DNA of 45,427 bases from contig CALVEJ010000008.1 of assembly GCA_944326535.1 (NCBI GenBank), forward strand, positions 1 through 45,427, in the 5' to 3' direction. Position 1 is the first letter of the stretch. Every line of letters begins with the position of its first letter. This document shows positions 25,726-35,495 of the stretch, in pieces. The notes beneath the pieces were generated by a model. That model did not search any database and was not told where the DNA came from. It saw nothing but the letters and a program-made list of their open reading frames with translations. This DNA comes from Candidatus Gastranaerophilales bacterium. Its GTDB lineage: Bacteria > Cyanobacteriota > Vampirovibrionia > Gastranaerophilales > Gastranaerophilaceae. A program made the position numbers and the translations under genes.

Positions 25726-26979
25726 ATGAACAATTTTGTTGCACATACAGAAGCTGAACGCCAGGAAATGCTAAAAAACATTGGTCTTTCTTCTATAGAG
25801 GATCTTTATAAGGATATTCCTTCTCAGATCAGATTGAAAGGACTTAACCTTCCGGATGAATTGTCTGAGCTGGAGCTTACAAGAGAATTGAAAAAACTTG
25901 CTGCTTCCAACAAGACTGATTATGCATATTTTCTTGGCGGAGGTGCGGCAAAAAGGTTTATTCCTGCTGCAGTTTCTCAGATTTCTTCACGTTTTGAATT
26001 TAATACGGCTTATACTCCGTATCAGGCAGAAATCTCTCAGGGGACTCTTCAGTCTATATATGAATACCAGTCAATTATATGCAATCTTACAAATATGGAT
26101 GTTTCAAATGCTTCTATGTATGATGCTGCGACAGCTTGTGCTGAAGCAATATTGATGGCTGTCAGAATTACCGGCAGAAAAAAAGCGCTTGTCTGCAAAC
26201 GTATTAATCCTCAATATAGAGAAGTTATACAAACATATGCTGAGGCTTCAGATATAGAATTATCTGATGATTTAAATGAAATAGGAAGCGATGTAGCCTG
26301 TGTGCTTTTGCAAACTCCTGATTACTATGGCGCTGTTCATGATGTTGATGTTGTAAGAGAAAAAATTTCTGATGAAAAAACTATGCTTATATGCTGCTGT
26401 GACATTCTTTCTCTGTCAGTTTTGGAACCCCCAAAGTGTGATGTAATGGTCGGCAGTTTGCAGCCGGCCGGGAATTCTCTTTCTTTTGGCGGCCCTTATG
26501 CAGGTTATTTTGCATGTCTTGATAAATATAAAAGACAGATGCCCGGCAGAGTTGTCGGCAGAACAACAGACAAAGACGGCAATCAAGCTTTTTGTCTGAC
26601 ACTGCAAACCCGTGAACAGCATATCAGACGTGAAAAGGCTACAAGTAATATTTGTTCAAATCAGTCATTGATTGCGCTTCAAAGTCTTGTCTATTTTACT
26701 TTGCTCGGAACAGAAGGCTTAAGAAGGGTTGCTCTTGCTGCTATAAACGGAGCTCATAAACTTGCACAAAAACTGCTTGATAAAGGTTTTGAACTGCAAT
26801 CAAAAAACTTTTTTAATGAATTTGTTTTAAAAGTTAATGATGCGGATGCTTTCCTTGCAAATTTAAAAGAAAATAAGATTCTTGGCGGTATCAAACTTGA
26901 TGACAACCGTGTTCTTGTCTGTGTTACCGAAATGAATACGGATGAAGAAATAGATAATTATTCATATTTTGCTGTTTAG
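25726..26979 (+). CDS. gcvPA: Glycine dehydrogenase (decarboxylating) subunit 1
   Basis: N-terminal half of the split P protein, which decarboxylates glycine with pyridoxal phosphate supplied by subunit 2. The motifs YTPYQAEISQGTLQSIYEYQ, GGPYAGYFACLDKYKRQMPGR and SNICSNQSLIAL are characteristic. At 417 aa it is somewhat shorter than usual (~445), losing mostly C-terminal residues. It follows gcvH by 8 bp. gcvPB is not in the window, because the next gene is convergent rpe, whose stop overlaps this stop by 4 bp. Confidence 0.94.
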   Translation: MNNFVAHTEAERQEMLKNIGLSSIEDLYKDIPSQIRLKGLNLPDELSELELTRELKKLAASNKTDYAYFLGGGAAKRFIPAAVSQISSRFEFNTAYTPYQAEISQGTLQSIYEYQSIICNLTNMDVSNASMYDAATACAEAILMAVRITGRKKALVCKRINPQYREVIQTYAEASDIELSDDLNEIGSDVACVLLQTPDYYGAVHDVDVVREKISDEKTMLICCCDILSLSVLEPPKCDVMVGSLQPAGNSLSFGGPYAGYFACLDKYKRQMPGRVVGRTTDKDGNQAFCLTLQTREQHIRREKATSNICSNQSLIALQSLVYFTLLGTEGLRRVALAAINGAHKLAQKLLDKGFELQSKNFFNEFVLKVNDADAFLANLKENKILGGIKLDDNRVLVCVTEMNTDEEIDNYSYFAV

Positions 26980-27620
26980 GCTTTCAGCGATTTAATGGCT
27001 TCTTCCATATCAGTTGCTTTAAAAATGTACGAACCGGCAACAAGAGAATTTGCTCCAAGTTGAGTACAAATCTTTGCTGTTTTGTCGTTTATTCCGCCAT
27101 CTACCTGTATAATAAGATTTTCCGGCGCATTTTGTTTTATTATCGGAATTTTTTGTGCACAGTCAAGCATAAAAGATTGTCCGCCAAATCCCGGCTCAAC
27201 TGTCATAATCAGAACCATATCAACCATCAAAAGATATTTTAGAATTTCTTGCGGTTGTGTTTTGGGCTTTATTGATAATCCGACAAGTACATCGTGCGAT
27301 TTGATATGAGAAATTATGTCTTCTGTCAAATCTTTTGCTGCTTCATAGTGAAATGTAATAATATCTGCTCCGGCATTTACAAAATCTTCAACATAGTTTT
27401 GCGGGTTGTCTATCATCAAATGTACATCAAGAGGAATATTTGTATGCGGTTTAATTGCTTTTACTACAGGTGCACCGATTGTCAGGTTAGGGACAAAATG
27501 ACCGTCCATAACATCTATGTGTATCCAATCTGCGCCGCAATCTTGAAGCTCTGTTACTTCTTTTTCAAGATTGGCAAAATCTGCTGACAGAATTGATGGT
27601 GATACAATTATTTCGCTCAT
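26976..27620 (-). CDS. rpe: Ribulose-phosphate 3-epimerase
   Basis: Interconverts ribulose- and xylulose-5-phosphate. A 214-aa TIM barrel with PSILSADFANLEKE, WIHIDVMDGHFVPNLTIG (metal-binding His and Asp), HLMI (second metal ligand), MTVEPGFGGQSF and IQVDGGIN, all standard. Its ATG overlaps the rnc TGA (ATGA), so translation is coupled in a five-gene minus-strand string from pyrH. It is convergent with gcvPA. Confidence 0.96.
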   Translation of the reverse strand: MSEIIVSPSILSADFANLEKEVTELQDCGADWIHIDVMDGHFVPNLTIGAPVVKAIKPHTNIPLDVHLMIDNPQNYVEDFVNAGADIITFHYEAAKDLTEDIISHIKSHDVLVGLSIKPKTQPQEILKYLLMVDMVLIMTVEPGFGGQSFMLDCAQKIPIIKQNAPENLIIQVDGGINDKTAKICTQLGANSLVAGSYIFKATDMEEAIKSLKA

Positions 27621-28348
27621 TTATCTTTGCTTTCTCCTTTTATTAACCCGAGTTTTTTGCAAGCAGCATATGCTGCTTCTTGTTGTGCTTGCTTTTTTGT
27701 TTTTCCTTCTGCTGATGCAAGGATTTCGTTTTTATAAGAAACTGAGACACAAAAAGTCTTGTTGTGTGCTTTTCCCTTTTCTGCAGTAATTCCATATACA
27801 GGCAGTTCTTTGCTTTGTGATTGGGTGTATTCCTGTAATAATGCTTTCGCATTGTATACTGTTTTGTTGTCCACAATATCTTCTATTGTTGGTATTAGAT
27901 TTGAAATTATAAAGTTTTTTAATACCTCTGTGTCAGAAGAAAGGTATAAAGCTCCAAACATTGCCTCCATAATACACGCTTGAATTGATTCTAGTTTTTG
28001 CCCCCCGCATTTTTCCTCTGCTGTGCTGACTTTTATATACGGTTCGATATTTATTTTCTGAGCAATTTTGTGAAGTATAGCATCGCTTACAACTATACTT
28101 CTTATTTTGGTTAATTCTCCTTCGTGTGAATCCGGGTATTTTTCATAAAGATAGTCTGTTACAGCCATTTTTAATACCGCATCACCGAGAAACTCCAATC
28201 TTTCATAGCATTTGTTGTATTCAAGATTGTTTTCTTTTGTATAGGAGCTATGTGTAAAGGCTGTTTGAATAAGTTCTTTTGAAAAATTTTTAAAGCCCAA
28301 ATTTTTTATAAATGTGTATAATTTATTCTCACTACAGTCCGACTGCAT
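27617..28348 (-). CDS. rnc: Ribonuclease III
   Basis: Double-strand RNA endonuclease for rRNA and mRNA processing. The catalytic signature ERLEFLGDAVLKMAVTDYL and a downstream Glu (CIMEAMFGALYLSS) are present, followed by a C-terminal dsRNA-binding domain (ALLQEYTQSQSKELPVYGI to QQEAAYAACKKLGL). I choose the ATG at 28348, which has aaagg 6 nt upstream; an in-frame TTG at 28366 is weaker. The start lies inside cdsA (overlap 17 bp). Confidence 0.95.
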   Translation of the reverse strand: MQSDCSENKLYTFIKNLGFKNFSKELIQTAFTHSSYTKENNLEYNKCYERLEFLGDAVLKMAVTDYLYEKYPDSHEGELTKIRSIVVSDAILHKIAQKINIEPYIKVSTAEEKCGGQKLESIQACIMEAMFGALYLSSDTEVLKNFIISNLIPTIEDIVDNKTVYNAKALLQEYTQSQSKELPVYGITAEKGKAHNKTFCVSVSYKNEILASAEGKTKKQAQQEAAYAACKKLGLIKGESKDK

Positions 28349-29240
28349 GCAAAGCCTTTCTGGCAAAACTTATGAAATCAATTGTAAGCTGATTGCTGAT
28401 AACAAAGTAATTAAAATAAAAATAAGCTATAGGTGTGCTGAACAGATAACTGTCAGCTCTGTCCAAAAATCCGCCGTGACCCGGAAGAGAATTGCCTGAA
28501 TCTTTTACACCGGCATCTCTTTTTATTAGTGATTCTGACAGGTCGCCGAGCTGGGCAAATGTTGTAATCAAAAGACCGGCAATAAGGGATTGATACCATT
28601 CAATGTGTATTATAAATCCGATAAGCAATGCTACTGCTATAGCAAGCAGCGAACCTCCTATTGCGCCTTCGACAGTTTTTTTAGGACTTACAACCGGAGC
28701 AAGAGGTGTCTTTCCGAATTTTGAACCAAATACGTATCCTCCAACATCTGTCATAAGTATTGTGAAAAACAACAGAACAAGAAAACCAAGTCCCGAACTC
28801 ATTTTTATACAGAAAAAGCCAAGAGAATCTTGATTTAACTGCCTGAGAAGAATTACAAAACAGGGAAGCCATCCGCCGTATATAAAGCCGAGAACTGTAG
28901 TTGCTACATTGGCAATATACGGCTGTCTTCCTTTCCACAAAACGAGAGTGAATGCACCGATTGTGCCCAGTGTTAACACAACGGGCACAAGGTCAAATCT
29001 TTTTAATGCCGTCAACACAACAAAGCATATATCAGCGACGATTATTAAATGTAAAAAAGGTCTGAATCCCTTTTTTTGTAATATACCAACATATTCTTTA
29101 GAGCCGATATAAGCTACATACATTACAAGCAGCATTAATGGGATTCCTCCGGCGATTACACATGCCAGCACGAATACACCTATTAATATGCCTGTAATCA
29201 ATCGTAGTGTTGAATTGTTAAAAAGACCGAGGATATTCAC
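28332..29240 (-). CDS. cdsA: Phosphatidate cytidylyltransferase
   Basis: Makes CDP-diacylglycerol for phospholipid synthesis. An integral membrane protein (302 aa, about eight helices) with the C-terminal CdsA signature SLIKRDAGVKDSGNSLPGHGGFLDRADS and FGKTPLAPVVSPKKTVEGAIGG. The start is a GTG sharing its G with the frr stop (TAGTG), so translation is coupled. The pyrH-frr-cdsA order is widely conserved. Confidence 0.95.
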   Translation of the reverse strand: MNILGLFNNSTLRLITGILIGVFVLACVIAGGIPLMLLVMYVAYIGSKEYVGILQKKGFRPFLHLIIVADICFVVLTALKRFDLVPVVLTLGTIGAFTLVLWKGRQPYIANVATTVLGFIYGGWLPCFVILLRQLNQDSLGFFCIKMSSGLGFLVLLFFTILMTDVGGYVFGSKFGKTPLAPVVSPKKTVEGAIGGSLLAIAVALLIGFIIHIEWYQSLIAGLLITTFAQLGDLSESLIKRDAGVKDSGNSLPGHGGFLDRADSYLFSTPIAYFYFNYFVISNQLTIDFISFARKALHAVGL

Positions 29241-29800
29241 TATACAGTCATAACCTCTTTTTCTTTTTCTGATGCAACGTCGTCAATAATTTTTACATAT
29301 TTATCAGTTAATTTTTGGATTTTATCCTGATTGTCTTTTACAACGTCTTCAGGAAGATTTTCTTCTTTTTCAATCTTTTTGAGATTATCTGTCATATCTC
29401 TTCTTATATTTCTGATTGCTACTTTAGCTTCTTCTGCTATTTTTTTGACATCTTTTGAGATTTCTTTTCTTCTGTCTTCTGTCAAAGGAGGGAATGTCAA
29501 TCTGATAACAATACCGTCAGAGTTCGGAGTGATACCGAGTTCTGCCTTTATCATTGCTTTTTCAATTTCTTTGATAATTGTTTTGTCATATGGTGTAATA
29601 ACAAGAGTTTGTCCGTCTTGTACGTTTACCTGTGACATTTGTCTGAGCGGTGTAGGTACACCGTAATAATCAACTACAACTTTATCAAGTATGAGCGGAT
29701 TTGCTCTGCCCGTACGAATGGAAGCAAATTCTTTTTTTAAAGAATTAACTGCTTTTTCCATCTTTTCTTCACCATTTAAAAATAATTCATCAGTTGGCAT
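29240..29800 (-). CDS. frr: Ribosome recycling factor
   Basis: Splits post-termination ribosomes with EF-G. A 186-aa protein with the family landmarks SIRTGRANP, VDYYGVPTPLRQMSQV, PPLTEDRRKEISK and RNIRRDMTDNLKK. A taggag ribosome binding site precedes the ATG. It lies 4 bp downstream of pyrH. Confidence 0.97.
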   Translation of the reverse strand: MPTDELFLNGEEKMEKAVNSLKKEFASIRTGRANPLILDKVVVDYYGVPTPLRQMSQVNVQDGQTLVITPYDKTIIKEIEKAMIKAELGITPNSDGIVIRLTFPPLTEDRRKEISKDVKKIAEEAKVAIRNIRRDMTDNLKKIEKEENLPEDVVKDNQDKIQKLTDKYVKIIDDVASEKEKEVMTV

Positions 29801-29804
29801 TTAT

Positions 29805-30530
29805 TTATTCTCCTACAAAAGTACCTAATTTTTCACCGTGTAACAGTTTTGAAATACTTCCCTTTGCTGCAAAATCAAAAACAATAATAGGTATATTGTT
29901 TTGTTTGCAAAGTGCACAAGATGCAGTATCCATAACTTTTAGACCTTTGACGATTATATCATCATAGGATATTTGGTCATATTTTTTTGCATTCGGATTA
30001 ATTCTTGGGTCATCTGAATATACACCGTCAACACCATTTTTTGCCATAAGCATAACTTCGGCATCTATTTCAGAGGCTCTCAGTGCTGCTGCAGTATCCG
30101 TTGTAAAGAACGGATTGCCTGTTCCTGCCGCAAAGATAACGACTCTTCCTTTTTCAAGGTGTCTTATCGCTTTAAATCTAATATACGGTTCCGCTATTTT
30201 GTCCATATCAATTGCTGATTGAACTCTGCAAGATACGTTGAGCTTTCTGAGTGCGCTTTGAAGTGCAATAGCGTTCATAACTGTTGCAAGCATTCCCACA
30301 TAATCGCCGGAAGCTTGATCCATACCGAGTTTTGCACTGTTTTTCATTCCCCGGAATATATTTCCTCCGCCGACAACAACTGCAATTTGTGCTCCCATGT
30401 CGTGAGCTTGTTTTATTTCATTTGCAATCATTTCAACGGGTTTTTGATCTATACCAAACTCCTGATCCCCGAGCAATGCCTCTCCGCTTACCTTAAGCAA
30501 AACTCTTTTGAATTTTAGGTCATTATCCAT
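29805..30530 (-). CDS. pyrH: UMP kinase
   Basis: Converts UMP to UDP. A 241-aa amino-acid-kinase fold protein: RVLLKVSGEALLGDQEFGID, IAVVVGGGNIFRG, SGDYVGMLATVMNAIALQSAL and FAAGTGNPFFTTDTAAALRA are all typical. An agga ribosome binding site precedes the ATG. It starts the pyrH-frr-cdsA-rnc-rpe string. Confidence 0.97.
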   Translation of the reverse strand: MDNDLKFKRVLLKVSGEALLGDQEFGIDQKPVEMIANEIKQAHDMGAQIAVVVGGGNIFRGMKNSAKLGMDQASGDYVGMLATVMNAIALQSALRKLNVSCRVQSAIDMDKIAEPYIRFKAIRHLEKGRVVIFAAGTGNPFFTTDTAAALRASEIDAEVMLMAKNGVDGVYSDDPRINPNAKKYDQISYDDIIVKGLKVMDTASCALCKQNNIPIIVFDFAAKGSISKLLHGEKLGTFVGE

Positions 30531-30601
30531 TGTTTGTCCTATCTGAAAGTCTATATGAACCTAATTATACAGAAAATCTTCAATTCTGTAAATGAAAAAC
30601 T

Positions 30602-31678
30602 CTATTCATATACCGGTTCGATTTCTATGTCATATTTCGTTGTCCTTACTGAATTTAATGGTTTTAAAAACAATGAATGTGTATAATCAAATTTTGCATA
30701 TTTGCCTGTTAGCTGGCTTTTATATATAGTTTTTGTTGCATGTTGCGTATCCATTGTGATTACTACAGAACTACCATTGTCGCTCATATCAAAAGCTTCA
30801 AATATATTCATAACATCCTTTGGTACTGTTTTTTGAAATAACAGGCTGTGATATACCAAAATTCCGTTTTGTTCTTTATAAAGATAAAAACTGGTATTTA
30901 CATATTTTGCATAAGATGTTGTATTTTTGTTTTCAGGACGTGCTATTACAAAAAATCTTGTGTTATCAACTGTAAAATCGAAAACAAGTGTGCAGTTATC
31001 AGCATTTGTTCCGGTAATAGTATATCCTGTATAATCATCTATTTGCGGTGTTACATTTAGCTCACCGGATGTTTCTTCTATTATAAATGTTTTATATAGT
31101 CCATAGTTCAATCCTTCTTGATTAAAAGCAACATTCAATTTATTTTCATTCATAGAAATGGATGTGAGTGTTAGCGTTTTAAGCTGACTGTTATATATTT
31201 CTCCTTGCCAATTAAGTTTTCCGTCTCTTGAAAAAATATACAAAAGGATTGCGTTATTTATTCCTTTGAGTTTTTGTGCAACAATATAATACTTATCATC
31301 TAATATTTTTCTAATTAAACCGAAATCTTTATCTATTGTGTCAATAGTTTCAAACTTAGAGGAATGAATGTAATAGGAACGAATTTTTCTTTCTTTCTTA
31401 GGCTGTTTAATATTTGTTTGAACTTCATCAATCGGCGGCTGTCCTATATCGATATTGCTTTCAACCATTGTATTATCTTGAATAGTTATATTATTTTCTT
31501 CTTGATGTTCTGTTGTTTCTTTCTCATTTAGAACAATACTTTCTAGTTGATTTCTTTGTCTAATCAATTCATTTTCTTTTGCTATTTTTTGATCAGCTTC
31601 TTTTGACAGTGCTATTAAAAGAAAAACAGCAAATAGTATTAATGATGCATATATAAGATATTTTGTTTTTTTGTACAT
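30602..31678 (-). CDS. Unknown protein with a single N-terminal membrane anchor
   Basis: Not recognised. A 358-aa protein with one hydrophobic helix at about 8-24 (YLIYASLILFAVFLLIAL), a polar Glu/Gln/Asn linker to about residue 90, then a β-rich extracytoplasmic domain that reads like a β-propeller or lipocalin-type sheet (repeated hydrophobic/aromatic strand pairs with Asn/Gly/Asp turns). It is preceded by the pnp terminator and a gggga ribosome binding site, so it has its own promoter (an AT-rich TATAAAG near 31700). It stands upstream of pyrH but 71 bp away. Function unknown. Confidence 0.6.
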   Translation of the reverse strand: MYKKTKYLIYASLILFAVFLLIALSKEADQKIAKENELIRQRNQLESIVLNEKETTEHQEENNITIQDNTMVESNIDIGQPPIDEVQTNIKQPKKERKIRSYYIHSSKFETIDTIDKDFGLIRKILDDKYYIVAQKLKGINNAILLYIFSRDGKLNWQGEIYNSQLKTLTLTSISMNENKLNVAFNQEGLNYGLYKTFIIEETSGELNVTPQIDDYTGYTITGTNADNCTLVFDFTVDNTRFFVIARPENKNTTSYAKYVNTSFYLYKEQNGILVYHSLLFQKTVPKDVMNIFEAFDMSDNGSSVVITMDTQHATKTIYKSQLTGKYAKFDYTHSLFLKPLNSVRTTKYDIEIEPVYE

Positions 31679-31732
31679 TATTTCACTTCCCCGAAAACTA
31701 ATTCTTTATATTATTTTACCTGATTTAACAAA

Positions 31733-31763
31733 AAAAGGGAACTTAAAAAATAAGTTCCCTTTT
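31733..31763 (-). terminator. Rho-independent terminator of pnp
   Basis: Thirteen-bp stem (31733-31745 with 31751-31763), 5-nt loop, followed on the minus strand by at least seven T. It is 17 bp past the pnp stop and isolates pnp from the downstream genes. Confidence 0.88.
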
Positions 31764-31779
31764 GCGTTTTAATTTTTAG

Positions 31780-33909
31780 TTATACAGAAGCTTTTTCTTC
31801 TTCCGTAACACCTTTTACTGTAAGATTTACTCTGCCTTTGTCGTCAATTTTGATAACTTTGACAATGACTTCGTCACCCACGTTTAAATGAGGCTCAATT
31901 GATTCAATTCTTTCGTTACAAACTTGAGAAATATGAACCATACCGTCTTTGCCCGGAGCAAGTTCAACAAAAGCACCTATAGGAATGATTCTTACAACTT
32001 TACCTTTTCTTACCATACCTACTTCAGGCTTGAAAGTAATTGCATCAATCATTCTGATTGCGATATCGGTGCCTTCTTTATCGTTGCTTGTGATTGTAAC
32101 TGTACCGTCGTCTTGAATATCAATTTCAGCGCCTGAACATTCGATAATGTGTCTGATGTTTTTGCCGCCGGGTCCGATTACAGCTCCGATATCTTCATTC
32201 GCAATTTTCATTGTATGAATTCTAGGTGCAAATGGAGACATTTCCTTAGCCGGTTCAGTGATTACTTCCCTCATTTTGCCTAAGATGTGCAATCTGCCTT
32301 CTTTTGCTTGAAGCAATGCTCTTCTTAAAGTTTCGTTAGAGATGCCTTTTGCTTTCATATCCATTTGAAGGGCTGTAATACCGTCATCGTTACCTGTAAC
32401 TTTGAAGTCCATATCGCCCAAGAAGTCTTCAATTCCCTGAATATCAGTCAATACAATGTCTTCATCCGGCTCTTTGATGAGACCCATTGCCACACCACCA
32501 ATCATACATTTTACGGGAACGCCTGCATTCATCAATGCCATTGAAGTTGCACAGGTTGAACCCATTGATGTTGAACCGTTAGATTCAAGAACATCTGACG
32601 TAACTCTGATTGTGTAACCGAATTCTTCCTGAGAAGGTAATGCCGGTACGTTTGCTCTTTCTGCCAGATGTCCGTGTCCGACTTCACGTCTTCCGGGACC
32701 TCTTAGCGGTTTTACTTCACCAACTGAAAAGCCGGGGAAGATGTATTTGTGCATAAATGTTTTTTTAGTTTCAGGATCAACTCCATCGAGTTCCTGAGCC
32801 ATGCCCGGACCGGCAAGAGTTGCAACAGACATAATTTGTGTCTGTCCTCTCGTAAATACCGCAGAACCGTGCGCTCTTGGTACAACACCTACTTCGCACC
32901 AGATAGGACGTACTTCGTTGAATTTACGACCGTCAGCTCTGACTCTTTCTTCTTTAATCATTTTTCTCATGATTTTCTTTTCAAGAGCTTTGAATTCTTC
33001 AGCAACAAAGTCAATTCCCGTTTCTGCCATCATAATTTTTGCTTCGTGGTCGTCGCCGTAAGAATCAAATTCGGCTTTAACCATTTTTTTAGCTTCATCA
33101 AGTTTTGCTTTTCTGCCTTCTCTGTCAAAGTCATGATATGCTTCCGTAACTTTGTCATAAGCAATATCGTTAATAATTTTTGCAATTGCCGTTGTGTCAT
33201 ACGGGTTAACAAATTCAGGTTTTACAACACCGCAGTCGTTCATAAACTGAATTTGAAGTTCGCATTGTCTTGCAATTTCTTTTTGTGCAAATTCAACTGC
33301 ATTCATAATATCGTCTTCTGTAACGAATTTTGCGCCGGCTTCAACCATGATTACAGAGTCATGTGTACCTGCAACGACAATATCTATATCTGATTTTGCA
33401 GCATCGGCATAAGACGGATTTGCAACAAACTGTCCGTCGATACGACCTACTCTGACAGCACCGATTGGTCCTTCAAAAGGTGCTTCTGTCAGCATAAGAG
33501 CAGCAGACGCACCGAGCATTGCCAATGTATCAGGCTGGTTTTCATGATCAAGGCTGATTAATTGCGCAACGATTTGTACATCGTTTCTATAGCCTTTAGG
33601 GAATAAAGGTCTTATTGGTCTGTCTATCAATCTGGAAATCAAAATTGCTTTATCCGAAGCTTTGCCTTCGCTTCTGTTATAACCGCCGGGAATTCTTCCG
33701 ACAGCTGACATTCTTTCTTCGTAATCAATTAATAACGGGAAAAAGTCTATCCCTACTCTCGGTTCAGGGCTTACTACAGCGTGAACCAACAACATTGTGT
33801 CGCCGCAACGGACAACTACCGAACCACTCGCTGATTTGGCATACTTCCCTGTTTCGATAGTAACAACTTTGTTACCTACAGGAATTTCGATTCTTTTAAC
33901 ATCTACCAT
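31780..33909 (-). CDS. pnp: Polyribonucleotide nucleotidyltransferase (PNPase)
   Basis: Phosphorolytic 3'-5' exoribonuclease for mRNA decay. 709 aa with two RNase PH domains (about 1-215 and 315-540; second-core motif TSMGSTCATSMALMNAGVP), the helical linker, a KH domain with VIGPGGKNIRHIIE (about 560-620) and a C-terminal S1 domain (KGKVVRIIPIGAFVEL). An aagga ribosome binding site precedes the ATG. It has its own promoter and terminator. PNPase often autoregulates through leader cleavage by RNase III; rnc lies nearby, but the leader here shows no obvious hairpin. Confidence 0.97.
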   Translation of the reverse strand: MVDVKRIEIPVGNKVVTIETGKYAKSASGSVVVRCGDTMLLVHAVVSPEPRVGIDFFPLLIDYEERMSAVGRIPGGYNRSEGKASDKAILISRLIDRPIRPLFPKGYRNDVQIVAQLISLDHENQPDTLAMLGASAALMLTEAPFEGPIGAVRVGRIDGQFVANPSYADAAKSDIDIVVAGTHDSVIMVEAGAKFVTEDDIMNAVEFAQKEIARQCELQIQFMNDCGVVKPEFVNPYDTTAIAKIINDIAYDKVTEAYHDFDREGRKAKLDEAKKMVKAEFDSYGDDHEAKIMMAETGIDFVAEEFKALEKKIMRKMIKEERVRADGRKFNEVRPIWCEVGVVPRAHGSAVFTRGQTQIMSVATLAGPGMAQELDGVDPETKKTFMHKYIFPGFSVGEVKPLRGPGRREVGHGHLAERANVPALPSQEEFGYTIRVTSDVLESNGSTSMGSTCATSMALMNAGVPVKCMIGGVAMGLIKEPDEDIVLTDIQGIEDFLGDMDFKVTGNDDGITALQMDMKAKGISNETLRRALLQAKEGRLHILGKMREVITEPAKEMSPFAPRIHTMKIANEDIGAVIGPGGKNIRHIIECSGAEIDIQDDGTVTITSNDKEGTDIAIRMIDAITFKPEVGMVRKGKVVRIIPIGAFVELAPGKDGMVHISQVCNERIESIEPHLNVGDEVIVKVIKIDDKGRVNLTVKGVTEEEKASV

Positions 33910-33959
33910 GTTTTTTTCCTTTTTCTTTTCTACTTTGCACTTTTACTGTGTTCTTTATT

Positions 33960-33988
33960 AGTATATCTTAAACATAGCGGTTGTACAA
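33960..33988 (-). promoter_or_regulatory. Promoter of pnp
   Basis: On the minus strand TTGTAC (33983-33988), a 17-nt spacer and TATACT (33960-33965) form a good sigma-70 promoter. The predicted leader of about 45 nt ends in aaggaaaaaaac before the pnp ATG. Confidence 0.65.
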
Positions 33989-34038
33989 AATATTAATAAA
34001 AATGTCCGGGAAAATTTCTTTATATGTCCGGCGGATGA

Positions 34039-35373
34039 TTAATTCTTGTAAACCCTTCTGAGATATTTGAATTTTTTGTATATTACAACAAGGAATAATG
34101 TACACATTGCAAGGAATGAAACGGCGAGTCCTATCCAAAAGCCGTTCAACGACATTTTGTAATGGTATGCAAGCATATAGCCAAACGGCAGACCAAACAG
34201 CCAGTATCCTGCAATCAAAGTTACGGAAGCTATTTTTGTCATTTTAAGTCCTTTTAAAATACCGCTGAGACTTACCTGCAATCCGTCAAACATTAAATAA
34301 TATGCGGCGATATGTAATATAGGAAGCCCAAGTGCAATCATTTCCTTATTGTTTGTAAACAATTCAAAAATCTGCTTGGGAAAAAGAGTCAAAAGTATAG
34401 AGCATACAGCCATAAAAATTACTGACATTAATGTGCCTGAAAAAGCATAACGTTTGATTTCTCTGAGGATTTTTGCTCCGTTGTAATATCCGACTTTAAT
34501 TGCAATTGCCGCAGATATTGACATGGGAATCATATACGCAGATGATGTTATAGTTACTGCAATATTGTGAGTTGCTGCAAGTATTCCTGCTTCTCTTCCG
34601 ACCAGGATTGTTATTAAGTTAAACCCGAGAAATTCAAGAAGCATTGCAATACCAATAGGGTATCCGACTTTGAGCAATTGCTTAATTAAGCTTTTGTCAA
34701 AAGGATTTTTAAGCCTTATCATTCCTGCACAGTAGCTTAGAAGAACTAAGCCCATTAATGTCCTCACGATAAAAGCCGCAAGAGCCAGTCCTATTACGCC
34801 AAGTCCGGGTATTGGTCCAATGCCGAATACCAGAGAATAAGCGAGAATAAAATTTAAGATAAGTGCTGCCACAAGAATCATATTGGGGAATGTGACTATT
34901 TCATATGCCAGCAAAAATTCTCTCAAACATTGATAGAGATACATTCCAAACAATGAAAATGCACAAATAAAAACATATTCCTTTATCATTGGAACAAGCG
35001 CTTCTTCAAATCCCATTCTTGGGATTAACGGTACAGCCAAAAGGCAAATTCCGCAAAAAATACATGCCAGTATCATTGAATAGTTTAATACCGTAATCAA
35101 AAATTTTTTTGTAGGCTTTCTGTTTCCTCTGTAGTTCGAAAGCACGATTGATATTGCGGACATGAGACCTATGCCTACAACCAGAATGCAAAATATAATT
35201 GAGTTTGCGATGCTTATTGCAGCAAGTGTATTAGTTGCGTGTTTTGCTGCAATGAAAACATCTGTTGCCCCAATTAATACCTGACCCAGGTTGCCTATAA
35301 TCAATGGTATTGATAAGGAAACAATTTCCGTAAAATATTGTTTATAATTGTTTATTTTTTCGGCTATCTGCAT
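34039..35373 (-). CDS. MATE-family multidrug/cation efflux transporter
   Basis: A 444-aa integral membrane protein with twelve predicted helices in two related halves. The opening SLSIPLIIGNLGQVLIGATDVFIAA matches the MatE/NorM start, and the second half begins VGYPIGIAMLLEFLGFNLITILVG. MATE pumps export cationic drugs or organic compounds by Na+ or H+ antiport. It is divergent from the rhamnose operon and upstream of pnp on the same strand with no terminator between. Confidence 0.9.
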   Translation of the reverse strand: MQIAEKINNYKQYFTEIVSLSIPLIIGNLGQVLIGATDVFIAAKHATNTLAAISIANSIIFCILVVGIGLMSAISIVLSNYRGNRKPTKKFLITVLNYSMILACIFCGICLLAVPLIPRMGFEEALVPMIKEYVFICAFSLFGMYLYQCLREFLLAYEIVTFPNMILVAALILNFILAYSLVFGIGPIPGLGVIGLALAAFIVRTLMGLVLLSYCAGMIRLKNPFDKSLIKQLLKVGYPIGIAMLLEFLGFNLITILVGREAGILAATHNIAVTITSSAYMIPMSISAAIAIKVGYYNGAKILREIKRYAFSGTLMSVIFMAVCSILLTLFPKQIFELFTNNKEMIALGLPILHIAAYYLMFDGLQVSLSGILKGLKMTKIASVTLIAGYWLFGLPFGYMLAYHYKMSLNGFWIGLAVSFLAMCTLFLVVIYKKFKYLRRVYKN

Positions 35374-35456
35374 AATGTTATCAAGTTATCACAATTAAAG
35401 CATTAAGAAAAGTTATAAAATTTTGCTCAGGTCATAATATTTTTAACTGATTATTA

Positions 35457-35462
35457 TATAAT
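35457..35462 (+). promoter_or_regulatory. -10 box of the rhamnose operon
   Basis: A consensus TATAAT 33 nt before the rfbC ATG, in the 122-bp divergent space to the MATE gene. A -35 match is not convincing. A gaggtgg ribosome binding site precedes the start codon. Confidence 0.45.
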
Positions 35463-35495
35463 CTAAAGTGGAGAGATATATATGAGAGGTGGATA

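Noticed and set aside
32749-33393. 214-aa plus-strand frame
   Set aside because: Antisense to pnp, which is supported by every domain.
33910-34038. Structured leader or terminator from the repeated atgtccgg words
   Set aside because: The two copies are direct, not inverted, so no stem forms; the pnp promoter explains the region.
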